Assembly: GCA_964645705.1 (NCBI GenBank)
Contig: CAZYAB010000004.1
Span: 66,210-130,209 of the forward strand
Length of the DNA: 64,000 nt
Direction: 5' to 3'
DNA from: CAXGTL01 sp964645705
GTDB taxonomy: Archaea > Nanobdellota > Nanobdellia > Woesearchaeales > CAXGTL01
Part shown: in pieces, positions 45,000-53,159 of the stretch
Layout: every line of letters starts with the position of its first letter
How positions within the stretch are numbered: the stretch's first letter is position 1
Made by a program: the position numbers and the translations under genes
The notes under the pieces: model-generated
What the model saw: only the letters and a program-made list of their open reading frames with translations
Told to the model about the DNA's origin: nothing
Database searches by the model: none

Positions 45000-47756
45000 A
45001 TGACACTCACACAAACAATCACAACTTGCTATGAAAATTTAAAAAAGAATTTCCTAAAAATTTCATTAGCTTCATTATTAACAATTCTTCCATCAAATCT
45101 TTATGCACAAACATTCAGTGGACAAGTTTTCATAAACACTTCTAAGACAAGCACTCCAGAATTTAGACCATCAACAAATATTGAGATGAAATTATGTTCA
45201 GATAATGATGAAAAAACAATCACATTAGACAAAGCAGGTTTTTTCAGAGAAAAGATTAACAAAGAACACAAACCAGCAACAATACACATAAAAAATCACG
45301 ACACATTTGAATCAGAACATGAATTCACATTTACTTTTGATAAGTATGATTTAGAAAGAAAATCTGATGTAACTCAATTCATATTTCTTTATCCTCAACA
45401 ACATTGGAATGAGGGCAATCTTTGGTTTACATTAACATCAAGAACGAAAATAGATTCTTCAAAAGAACACGTTATACTTGTTCCTGGTTTCCATAATGTG
45501 AATAAAGAATTTGGAAACATGCAATATCATCTATTTGCAAGAATTCCAAATAATTATTTTGAATTTAATTATCCTGGTGATCAAGATACAAGATTAAGTT
45601 CTTGGTTATTAGACAATGCATTTTATTTTTTAACAGGCAATAAAAAGGACAAAAAAATAAATATTATAGGACATAGTATGGGGAATCTTGTTACAAGAGC
45701 TTTAATCCAAAATAAAGCACTTTTTCAAAAGCATTTTAATACATACATACAAGACAATATAATTGTTCCTTACAAAGATAATATTGAAATATTTATCATG
45801 TTAGCACCACCAAATTTTGGAAGTTACCAAGCTTATAGAATTGTTTTTGAACAAGGTTATAAAACTTTAGAGAGATTTATAAGAGGCTTTAATCCAAATG
45901 CCCCTGCATACAAACAATTAGCATTAGGTAGCGTATTTTTATGGGACATTAATCAAAATTTTGAATTCTTCAAACAAAAATACGCAGAAATCAATACACA
46001 TATTATTGCGGGAAATAATTCTAATTTACTCCTTGCTTTAGAAGCTGCTTTGCCAGAAACAAAACTAGATCAAGGTGATGGATTTGTATCTTTGTTAAGC
46101 ACAAGATTACCAGGAATTCCTATGTATGTTGTTGATCATAATCATGCAACTATTGCAGGAAAGACCAGATCAGGAAATCCTTTAGATGAAAAAAAATACA
46201 ATGATGTGTTAGTTTGTATAGAAAAATTAATTAGAAAAAATAAACTAGACAAGAGAACAAGGGATGAACATGGAATAATTCTTTGTGATGGATCATCATT
46301 AAACAGTGCAATTATGCTAAAAACAGATAAATTTTATAATCTTGCTCTTGTTCAAAAACAATCAATAGATGAAACATCATACATTCTTACAGAAGATTCA
46401 GGAAAAACAATGAGTTTGGATAAGCACACTATTAATACTAACCCTAATATTTATTCAGAAATTCCTGTTCAACTTGATCCAAATTCAAAAGACATAGTAT
46501 ATTTTGCATTTTACAGAGAATTTTTTAAAGAAGGATTTGAAAAAACAAATAAACCATTGTTTGGATTAAAACCTGGTGAATACAGAATTGCAATTGTAGA
46601 AAAAGATAGAAGCTGGTCAAAAACATTAAAGTTTTGGTCAGATGAAGATGAATTTACTTACACAATAAGACTAAGTCCAAATGGAATAAAACTAGAGCCT
46701 GGTCAATTTCATATGCATGAATTAACAATTGATGATATTGTAAAGTTTGTTAAACCTGGTGAGGTAAAGGAAGAGGAAGAAAAAGAACCAAAAGAAATAG
46801 TAAGAAAAGAAAAACAAAAACAGAAACAAAGGCGAAAACTCGAAACAATTATTATTCATGATCAAATTATTCATCCTAACAAGATGACTTGTGGTGAATA
46901 TGCTGAGTTTTTGGTGATGAAAAATGCTTTGTCAAAGGACACTGGTTTTTATGAATTTTTGAATGATAATAGACCCTATAAATTGTCTGATATTGAAAAA
47001 ATAGATTTTGATGATCCGCCAGGACCCGCAATAGACATCAATCATTGTTATGTTTTTAGAAATGTAAGATTCGTACTTGTATCTTCAAGTAATTTTTTTG
47101 CAAATCTAGAACAAGTTCCACTCGGTTTATTTGAAAATGCAGAAGACTTATTTCTAAATATTAATAAATCAATTTCTGGCAATTTAGAAAGAGTTCATCC
47201 TAATTTATTTAAAAATGCTGAATACTTAAATTTACAGTGTACAAACATATCAGGCAATTTAGAAAATGTTCATAATAACTTATTTAAAAATGTTCGTTGT
47301 TTAGATTTACTTCAAACCAATATTTCAGGTAATTTAGAATATATAAACACTAATTTATTTAAATATGCTGAGTCATTAATCTTTACTAGAACTAAAGTCT
47401 TTGGAAATTTGGAAAATGTAAATCCTAATTTATTCAAAAATGTAAAAGTCATAAATCTTTATGAAACACAAATTACAGGAGATTTAAAAAGTGTTCATCC
47501 TGATTTATTTAAAAACGCACAAGCTATTGATTTGAGCTATACCAATATAACAGGCAACTTAAAAGATATCCATCCAGATTTATTTAAAAATGCGGAAGAA
47601 ATTTCTTTTAATAATACAAATGTTTTAGGTGATTTAAGAGACATTCATCCTAATTTATTTAGTAATGCAAAGTATGTTAGTTTATGTAATACAAAAATCA
47701 CAGGCCCTTCAACAGGCATTGATCCAAAATTTAAGGGTTATATTTTTAAGGATTAG
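45000..47756 (+). CDS. Secreted alpha/beta hydrolase fused to leucine-rich-like repeats
   Basis: The 918-residue protein has an N-terminal signal peptide (residues 17 to about 36), a small beta domain, then a hydrolase with Ser226 in INIIGHSMGN, Asp360 in KLDQGDGFVS and His382 in VDHNHATI, a full lipase/esterase triad. A Glu/Lys/Gln-rich linker (about 590-620) precedes the same MTCGEYAEFL cap as the 288-residue neighbour and about nine 25-residue repeats. It starts 18 nt after that gene. It is probably an exported or surface-bound lipolytic enzyme whose repeats bind a partner. Confidence 0.78.
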   Translation: MTLTQTITTCYENLKKNFLKISLASLLTILPSNLYAQTFSGQVFINTSKTSTPEFRPSTNIEMKLCSDNDEKTITLDKAGFFREKINKEHKPATIHIKNHDTFESEHEFTFTFDKYDLERKSDVTQFIFLYPQQHWNEGNLWFTLTSRTKIDSSKEHVILVPGFHNVNKEFGNMQYHLFARIPNNYFEFNYPGDQDTRLSSWLLDNAFYFLTGNKKDKKINIIGHSMGNLVTRALIQNKALFQKHFNTYIQDNIIVPYKDNIEIFIMLAPPNFGSYQAYRIVFEQGYKTLERFIRGFNPNAPAYKQLALGSVFLWDINQNFEFFKQKYAEINTHIIAGNNSNLLLALEAALPETKLDQGDGFVSLLSTRLPGIPMYVVDHNHATIAGKTRSGNPLDEKKYNDVLVCIEKLIRKNKLDKRTRDEHGIILCDGSSLNSAIMLKTDKFYNLALVQKQSIDETSYILTEDSGKTMSLDKHTINTNPNIYSEIPVQLDPNSKDIVYFAFYREFFKEGFEKTNKPLFGLKPGEYRIAIVEKDRSWSKTLKFWSDEDEFTYTIRLSPNGIKLEPGQFHMHELTIDDIVKFVKPGEVKEEEEKEPKEIVRKEKQKQKQRRKLETIIIHDQIIHPNKMTCGEYAEFLVMKNALSKDTGFYEFLNDNRPYKLSDIEKIDFDDPPGPAIDINHCYVFRNVRFVLVSSSNFFANLEQVPLGLFENAEDLFLNINKSISGNLERVHPNLFKNAEYLNLQCTNISGNLENVHNNLFKNVRCLDLLQTNISGNLEYINTNLFKYAESLIFTRTKVFGNLENVNPNLFKNVKVINLYETQITGDLKSVHPDLFKNAQAIDLSYTNITGNLKDIHPDLFKNAEEISFNNTNVLGDLRDIHPNLFSNAKYVSLCNTKITGPSTGIDPKFKGYIFKD
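47164..47725 (+). repeat. Tandem 75-bp coding repeats (25 residues each)
   Basis: Within the hydrolase gene a 75-bp unit, GGCAATTTAGAAAATATTCA and downstream, recurs about seven times, encoding repeats of the form GNLENVHPNLFKNAEYLNL plus six variable residues. The last unit ends with ACAGGCCCTTCAACAGGCAT, which is identical at 44,926-44,945 in the neighbouring gene. Such near-identical units allow recombination and copy-number change. Confidence 0.8.
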
Positions 47757-47796
47757 AAAGTACATTAAAAATTTAAATTAAAATAAATTGATTAAC

Positions 47797-48471
47797 TCAC
47801 TCCTCAGTCCCAAATCCAGGCACATCAGGAATATCAATAATAATATTGCCTTCATCATCAGGCACAGCTTTTCGAACATCTGCAGTATAGACAGGTCCAC
47901 CACTACAATATTCTTTTTTCTTAAATTCATCAAAATCAGAAACATCATCTAATTCTTCTGCTAAATAAATTCTAACTAAGTCAACATTCTTTTGTTTACA
48001 CATATATAATTTTTGCAGACCTTTGTTAATGCCAAAAACATTTTCCCCGACTATTAATACAGAAATGCCTGTTGGTGTTTTTTCACTATGGAGATAAACA
48101 TTTTGTAAATTTATGCAGGACACATCATCATCGCATGTTTTAGAATCACACACACAGAGGCAATCATTTGTTGTACATTCTTTGCTTGGTTTTTCAGCAT
48201 TTTCACCTACATACCCTATTAAATAATAATTTTCATCAAGAAATAATGTAAATGATTTATGTTCACCAAGTTCCATTTTTCCTATCTCAAAACCAAATCT
48301 TCTTAAACTTGCTTTGCTTTCTTGACCAGGATCAGGAATAAACAAAGTAGCAATTTTATAAAAAACATAAGCAGACACTATTATTAAAAAAACAGCAATA
48401 ACAATTCCTATCAGATTACCCAATGCCATCTGGAATACTGCTTTTTTCTTTTTATAGATTTTACATTTCAT
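47797..48471 (-). CDS. Pilin-like protein with cysteine-rich ectodomain
   Basis: The 224-residue protein begins MKCKIYKKKKAVFQMALGN and has one hydrophobic helix (GIVIAVFLIIVSAYVFYKI). The ectodomain has two clusters of cysteines (CTTNDCLCVCDSKTC and CINLQ/YMCKQ) suited to disulfides outside the cell. It is the last gene of the large minus-strand operon and overlaps its neighbour by 4 nt. The function is unknown. Confidence 0.6.
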   Translation of the reverse strand: MKCKIYKKKKAVFQMALGNLIGIVIAVFLIIVSAYVFYKIATLFIPDPGQESKASLRRFGFEIGKMELGEHKSFTLFLDENYYLIGYVGENAEKPSKECTTNDCLCVCDSKTCDDDVSCINLQNVYLHSEKTPTGISVLIVGENVFGINKGLQKLYMCKQKNVDLVRIYLAEELDDVSDFDEFKKKEYCSGGPVYTADVRKAVPDDEGNIIIDIPDVPGFGTEE

Positions 48472-48932
48472 TCTGGCCTAGGCTTTGCTTCAACAAAATG
48501 ACAAAGATATAATCTATCTTTTCTTTTGTTTATCTTTTCTATACATCCTTGATTAAATTGATATAATGAATTTGTATCTTCTTTTTCTTTTTTTTCCTGT
48601 TTAACATCACATCTTAAAGGAATCATGTCACCATCATTATCATCAAGTGTGTTATGACATCCGCCTTGTTCTTTTGGGCACAAACAATTATCACAAACAT
48701 CCCACAACCTATCCTCGTCTTGATCATTTATTTTTGTTAATGTTCCGTCTTTGCTGGCTGTTAAACAACTTTCATACTGTCGTTGTATTAATAACTTATT
48801 TGTTTCAGTCCCCATTATTCCAATTCTATCACTAAAATAATATATTAATAAAGCAGCAACAACAACTCCTATAATTATAAGGATCAATATATTAACAGCA
48901 ACTGCTTTTTTATTTTTTATTTTATTATTCAT
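48468..48932 (-). CDS. Pilin-like protein with thrombospondin-3-like calcium motif
   Basis: I start at the ATG at 48,932, 5 nt after the previous stop, giving 154 residues. The N-terminus (NKIKNKKAVAVNILILIIIGVVVAALL) is pilin-like. The ectodomain contains DQDEDRLWDVCDNC and DDNDGDMIPLRCD, which match the DxDxDG-DxCDNC calcium-binding pattern of thrombospondin type 3 repeats. This suggests a calcium-stabilised extracellular stalk. It is ATGA-coupled to the next gene. Confidence 0.6.
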   Translation of the reverse strand: MNNKIKNKKAVAVNILILIIIGVVVAALLIYYFSDRIGIMGTETNKLLIQRQYESCLTASKDGTLTKINDQDEDRLWDVCDNCLCPKEQGGCHNTLDDNDGDMIPLRCDVKQEKKEKEDTNSLYQFNQGCIEKINKRKDRLYLCHFVEAKPRPE

Positions 48933-48937
48933 TTTTA

Positions 48938-49198
48938 TCAACCTATTACTTTGCAACAAGTTTGTCTGTCTTGATACTCGCAGTCAAGAAACACCAATGG
49001 TGCTCCGCCTTTATTTTTACATGCATCAATACCAGCAACACATTCATTTCCTTTGCTTTCGCATTCATTCAATGCTTTTATTCCTATATTCATTTGTCCT
49101 GTGAATACCATGATCATTACAACTAAAACAACTAAAAGCAAGAGTGCAACAACAATTGTTCTTAATGCTAATTCTGATTTTTTATTTGATTTAAACAT
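48938..49198 (-). CDS. Small pilin-like protein with C-terminal cysteines
   Basis: The 86-residue protein has the N-terminus FKSNKKSELALRTIVVALL, one transmembrane helix and a short ectodomain with six cysteines (NECESKGNECVAGIDACKNKG ... LDCEY ... TCCKVIG). It is a clear relative of the 96-residue protein at 52,768, sharing the CExxGxCVAxxxACKxxG pattern. The paralogy suggests that several small subunits of one structure are encoded here. Confidence 0.6.
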   Translation of the reverse strand: MFKSNKKSELALRTIVVALLLLVVLVVMIMVFTGQMNIGIKALNECESKGNECVAGIDACKNKGGAPLVFLDCEYQDRQTCCKVIG

Positions 49199-49210
49199 TT
49201 TTTATCACCT

Positions 49211-50398
49211 TTATAATTCAGCTAAAATATTATCATAATCAGGATCCTTTTCATCAGGGTCATATCCTGCTACATTTCCACACACATAACCTCTTATAAA
49301 TGTTGTTTGCAGTTTTTCTACATTCTCTTGTGTCCAAGTTTCTTTTAATCTTATAATGTCATCTGGTTTATTAATATATTCAACATATGCTCTACAGTAT
49401 GATCCTGGAGGAATTTCTGAATTAGTAATATATCTCCCATATTCTTTAACTAATTCTTCTTTGAATTTAAACTTAGTATCTTTTTCTTTGTCTGAAACTA
49501 ATTTTTCATTCATCAAATTCATGCCTTCTTTATAATAACTTATCATCCTATCAGGATACTGCCTTTCAAATGAGAATCTTATTTTTCTTACATACACCAT
49601 TATCAAAGCTTTAAAATAAGCATTTGTTTCATCAAATGCGACAAGACCTTCAAGTTCATCCAAGCATAAATTTTCAAGGTTAGTCAAAGCTTCTGAAAAG
49701 GTTTCTTCAGCATTTGTATCACTCGGATTTGGTATTTTTTCAAAATCATTTGTTGTTTTATATTTTTGAAAAAAATTGTCGTATATTTCCAAAGCTTTTT
49801 CTAAAGAACCACTATTATATTCATCTTCAGCTAATTTAAGCTTAAAATAATCATTATAATGCCCATCATTAGGATGTTTTTCAAAATAATCATCTAATAT
49901 TTTTCTAGTCTCTTTAGCATCATCATCTTCAATTAATTCTATTAAAAGATGAATTATTTCTGCATCATCTTTACCATATCTACTTTTTGTTTTAATATTA
50001 TCATAAGCTTCTTTTATCAAAATTTTTGCTTTGTCAGGATCTTCGTACTTAATTCTAAGAGCAGAATTAAATCTCAGCTTATCATTTGTTTCATAATCAT
50101 ATTTTTCTTGTTCTTCTGGAAAACATTGCATGAATCTATGATATAAATTTTCACGTTCCTCCAAATCATCTTTTATATTATCAATCATCTCTTTATATTC
50201 CTCAGCAGTATATCCTTGACATTTCTCATCCCCTCCTATAGATGTTATAAGGAACTTCATTAAACCTGTTCCAGACCATATTTTAGGGCCAAAATTCACA
50301 AGAACAACAACCATAAAAAAAACAAGAATTCCAATTACAACCATTGCAAATACACTTATTACACCTTTTTTTTTGTTTTTTATTCTGAGTTTTTTCAT
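49211..50398 (-). CDS. Pilin-like protein with helical repeat ectodomain
   Basis: The 395-residue protein begins MKKLRIKNKKKGVISVF with one hydrophobic helix, followed by an all-helical ectodomain of about 330 residues with TPR-like units (DPDKAKILIKEAYDNIKTKS, SGSLEKALEIYDNFFQKYK). A cysteine pair frames the end of the protein. It is the largest protein of the operon. It lies between a 49-residue upstream gene, 1 nt away, and the 86-residue gene. Confidence 0.6.
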   Translation of the reverse strand: MKKLRIKNKKKGVISVFAMVVIGILVFFMVVVLVNFGPKIWSGTGLMKFLITSIGGDEKCQGYTAEEYKEMIDNIKDDLEERENLYHRFMQCFPEEQEKYDYETNDKLRFNSALRIKYEDPDKAKILIKEAYDNIKTKSRYGKDDAEIIHLLIELIEDDDAKETRKILDDYFEKHPNDGHYNDYFKLKLAEDEYNSGSLEKALEIYDNFFQKYKTTNDFEKIPNPSDTNAEETFSEALTNLENLCLDELEGLVAFDETNAYFKALIMVYVRKIRFSFERQYPDRMISYYKEGMNLMNEKLVSDKEKDTKFKFKEELVKEYGRYITNSEIPPGSYCRAYVEYINKPDDIIRLKETWTQENVEKLQTTFIRGYVCGNVAGYDPDEKDPDYDNILAEL

Positions 50399-50399
50399 A

Positions 50400-50549
50400 T
50401 TATAAACCTGGTATTGATAGATTCATTAGATAACCCTTGCCCCAAAACAAGAAATATAATATAATGGCAAGCACTACTAATAATATTACTATTTTCACAA
50501 TAGTTTGTAATGAAAGTGAAAATCCTTTATTATTCTTTATTATTTTCAT
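50400..50549 (-). CDS. 49-residue pilin-like membrane protein
   Basis: Too short for ordinary ORF calling, this frame begins at the ATG at 50,549 and ends with TAA at 50,400, just before the next gene's ATG at 50,398. The product has the same signature as its neighbours: KIIKNNKGFSLSLQTIVKIV and one hydrophobic helix (about residues 17-36), then a short GKGYLMNLSIPGL tail. The packing supports reality. Confidence 0.6.
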   Translation of the reverse strand: MKIIKNNKGFSLSLQTIVKIVILLVVLAIILYFLFWGKGYLMNLSIPGL

Positions 50550-50595
50550 TATTTATATATATTTTTTTTTGTTTTATTTAAATCTTTATATAATT

Positions 50596-51534
50596 TCAAG
50601 TATGTTCTGCAGGTGCATAACTACATCCCAGTTCTTGTATCATTTGTTTACTATAAGGTCTTAGCAATACAAAAGCGCCCCAATCATAATCAATTCCTAC
50701 AAGACCTCTTTTTATTTCTTTTACACCTCTTTTAGTTATAAAACTTCCAGATCCTATCATAACAAAACCAAGAGGTATACCAACTATTGTTTTTGAAACA
50801 CTAACGCCTTGACTAATCAAAACATTTCCTGTTGTCATATATAGTGAACCTTTACCAAATTGTTTTGATTGATACAAAAAATTTTTCATTTTTTCTCTTC
50901 CTTTAACATAAACAAACAATACACTATATTCATTATTATTTGACGTGTCAATAGAATCATCATCAATAGTTCCATATTCTCTTTGTTTAATAAAATTATA
51001 TCCTTTTGTTTTATACGCAGTCAAATATTCAATATAAGTTGGTCTTTCTAATGTAACATCCTGTGTTGTATCTATTCTTGGTATTAATCTTGTTGCAAGA
51101 TATTCTCCAAAATTATTTATTACCAGTTCTTTATTTTCAAAATCTATGTGACTACATATTGAGCAATATACATTATTTCCTTCAAAAAGTTCGAGCTTTC
51201 CTTCACCAAATTTATCCCAACAATCATATATTTCTTCTGCAATAATATCTTTTGTTTCTTCTTCTTTGACATCTTTTTCAATATTAATAAGATTAGTAGG
51301 ACATTTAATTGGCGCACTAAACACATCCATTCCTGCTAATTTATTTTTCATCTTAGTACCAAAATGAGAATAGACACTTGTTTTGCATGTTTGTTTGTCA
51401 GTGCTCGTATGCATTTCTTCAAACACATTGCCATAAAAGGCAGAAAGTATTGCTGTAACAGATAGACCTAATATGATCAGTATGATAAACTGCATTGATA
51501 TTGCTTTTTTATTATTTAATATATTTCTTTTCAT
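50596..51534 (-). CDS. Pilin-like protein with CW/C ectodomain, paralogue of 51,534 gene
   Basis: The ATG at 51,534 overlaps the upstream stop (TAATG), so I prefer it to the longer frame; the product is about 312 residues. The N-terminus RNILNNKKAISMQFII is pilin-like. The ectodomain shares with the 250-residue protein the pattern C-x-SV ... C(P/I)xxLxxxxK ... xxxDCWxKxGxG ... FxGN ... C(S/V)ICSxI/FxF. A second hydrophobic patch (VSVSKTIVGIPLGFVMIGSGSF) near the C-terminus could contact the membrane. Confidence 0.6.
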   Translation of the reverse strand: MKRNILNNKKAISMQFIILIILGLSVTAILSAFYGNVFEEMHTSTDKQTCKTSVYSHFGTKMKNKLAGMDVFSAPIKCPTNLINIEKDVKEEETKDIIAEEIYDCWDKFGEGKLELFEGNNVYCSICSHIDFENKELVINNFGEYLATRLIPRIDTTQDVTLERPTYIEYLTAYKTKGYNFIKQREYGTIDDDSIDTSNNNEYSVLFVYVKGREKMKNFLYQSKQFGKGSLYMTTGNVLISQGVSVSKTIVGIPLGFVMIGSGSFITKRGVKEIKRGLVGIDYDWGAFVLLRPYSKQMIQELGCSYAPAEHT

Positions 51535-52286
51535 TATTGTAATGTCCCTTTTTCCCAAAGAAGTTGATCACATTTAAATCCTTCAAGACCTTCTGAAGTA
51601 ACATCCCCTATTCCTCCTTCATGAACAATGAATAATTTTTGTGAATCCCCTTCAAAAACCTTTATTTTTCCTTTTGCAAATCTTCTGTACACAACTAAGT
51701 AGACATTTTTATTATCATCATTATCTTCAGGCTTTTGAATAGCATCTGTTCTTATGCCACTTTCATCGAATATATTATGATTCCATGTAAGTTTACCTTC
51801 ATAATGTAAAAATTTATGAATTGTTTCATCTTCATCATACTTAGAATTTCTTTCTTTCAAACGTTTTATTAATTCTTCTTCAGTTATCTTATTATTAACA
51901 GTAAATTCAGAACACACAATACAAAAAGCTTGATCTAATATTTCATTCCCATATACTTTAAAATCACCAGCACCCATTTTATACCAACAATCATCTAACT
52001 GAGTTACAATAGAATCAGTATCATCTATTTTTAGATTACTGGGCTTTGCTTTATAAAGATTAGCAATACATTGTAGAGGAGTATTTTCAAGCATTGATTT
52101 TGTTGCATCTTTTACTTCAGAATTAACCATAACACTAAACCTACACGTATCTTCATCAGCTTTTTTTTCAATAAGGTCTCTTAATCTTCCAGCCGCATTA
52201 AACAATACAACCGCAACAACAGCAGCAATTATTAAGATAACCACAACATACATTGCTATTGCTTTTTTATTTTTTCTCAGCCCCAC
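51534..52286 (-). CDS. Pilin-like protein with CW/C ectodomain
   Basis: The 250-residue protein begins with GTG at 52,286 (GLRKNKKAIAMYVVVI) and one hydrophobic helix. The ectodomain has cysteines in TCRFSV, LQCIANL, DDCWYKMGAG and FCIVCSEF, which align with the 320-residue protein; two likely disulfides. It overlaps the 42-residue gene upstream by 10 nt and the next gene by one base. Confidence 0.6.
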   Translation of the reverse strand: MGLRKNKKAIAMYVVVILIIAAVVAVVLFNAAGRLRDLIEKKADEDTCRFSVMVNSEVKDATKSMLENTPLQCIANLYKAKPSNLKIDDTDSIVTQLDDCWYKMGAGDFKVYGNEILDQAFCIVCSEFTVNNKITEEELIKRLKERNSKYDEDETIHKFLHYEGKLTWNHNIFDESGIRTDAIQKPEDNDDNKNVYLVVYRRFAKGKIKVFEGDSQKLFIVHEGGIGDVTSEGLEGFKCDQLLWEKGTLQ

Positions 52287-52405
52287 TTAAACATCCCTCT
52301 AAATTTTAAATACCATATAGATACTAAACCAATAATAATTACAGCTAAAAGAACTATTCTAACCAAAGTTTCAATTGCAACTCTACCTCTTTTATTAACT
52401 AGCAT
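52277..52405 (-). CDS. 42-residue pilin-like membrane protein
   Basis: A short frame from the ATG at 52,405 to TGA at 52,277, missed by length cut-offs. The product LVNKRGRVAIETLVRIVLLA has a basic start and a single hydrophobic helix (residues 9 to about 30), then YLKFRGMFKWG. The overlap with the downstream GTG start and the same topology as the neighbours support it. Confidence 0.55.
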   Translation of the reverse strand: MLVNKRGRVAIETLVRIVLLAVIIIGLVSIWYLKFRGMFKWG

Positions 52406-52448
52406 AAACTATATTTAGAATAATCATATATATAAAGGTAGTGGTGAA

Positions 52449-52766
52449 TTATGAAGCAGCACAACAAAACAAACCAGGCGCACACCTTTGATCAGGTTTT
52501 GACTGAATAGCTTGCATCTTTGATTTTTGACCTTGAGGACAAGGATTATTACAAGTCCCTGAACCACCATCTGCTGTTATACAAGTACCAGTTTTTGCAA
52601 CAGTTCCAACACCAAATTGACTTGTGTCAGCAACATCCCCTGTGTCTTCACCCCATTCACCTATCTTATTAACAAAAATAGCAATAAGAACAACTAAAAC
52701 AATCAATGCTAACAAAGCTATGATTATTGTTCTGATTGATAATCCTTGTGCTTTTTTATTTTTCAT
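52449..52766 (-). CDS. Small pilin-like protein with cysteine-rich ectodomain
   Basis: The start is the ATG at 52,766, one base after the previous stop, giving 105 residues. The N-terminus KNKKAQGLSIRTIIIALL has the KAQGLS class III-like signal and one helix. The ectodomain has CITADGGSGTCNNPCPQGQKS ... RCAPGLFCC, a dense cysteine array suggesting a disulfide knot. It is the second gene of the long operon. Confidence 0.65.
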   Translation of the reverse strand: MKNKKAQGLSIRTIIIALLALIVLVVLIAIFVNKIGEWGEDTGDVADTSQFGVGTVAKTGTCITADGGSGTCNNPCPQGQKSKMQAIQSKPDQRCAPGLFCCAAS

Positions 52767-52767
52767 T

Positions 52768-53058
52768 TTATTCTGCTTGTTCACCAACAGGCACACAACA
52801 ATATGGTAAATCAGGTGTTTCTTTTTCACAAGATGTTCCTGTTAATGGACTATTAAACTGACCCCTTTCCTTACATGCAGCAACACTTGCAACACATTCT
52901 CCTGCTTTTTCACTGCAGCTTTCTAGTTGTTGTGTAAATCCTCCCATTTTACCAGTAAATATGGCAATCAATATAACTAGAACAACTAATGCAATAGCAG
53001 CCACAATAATAGTTGTAATAGAAATTCCTTGTGCTTTTTCATTTTTAAACATAATCAT
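52768..53058 (-). CDS. Small pilin-like protein, first of the long operon
   Basis: The 96-residue protein begins FKNEKAQGISITTIIVAAI, very similar at its start to the next gene (NKKAQGLSIRTIIIA), with one helix and a disulfide-rich ectodomain (CSEKAGECVASVAACKERG ... SCEKE ... YCCVPVG). GAGGTGAG precedes the ATG, and TATA-like runs at 53,070-53,120 mark the operon promoter. It is a paralogue of the 86-residue protein at 48,938. Confidence 0.65.
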   Translation of the reverse strand: MIMFKNEKAQGISITTIIVAAIALVVLVILIAIFTGKMGGFTQQLESCSEKAGECVASVAACKERGQFNSPLTGTSCEKETPDLPYCCVPVGEQAE

Positions 53059-53159
53059 CTCACCTCTAAATATAATTATATATTAATCATATATTAATTA
53101 TATATATAATAAATCATATATAAATATTGTGATTTATAAACGTTTCTATAGATTTAATC

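Noticed and set aside
47164..47725. Tandem units as a possible CRISPR array
   Set aside because: The 75-bp units are in-frame codons of a repeat protein, without spacers of unique sequence.
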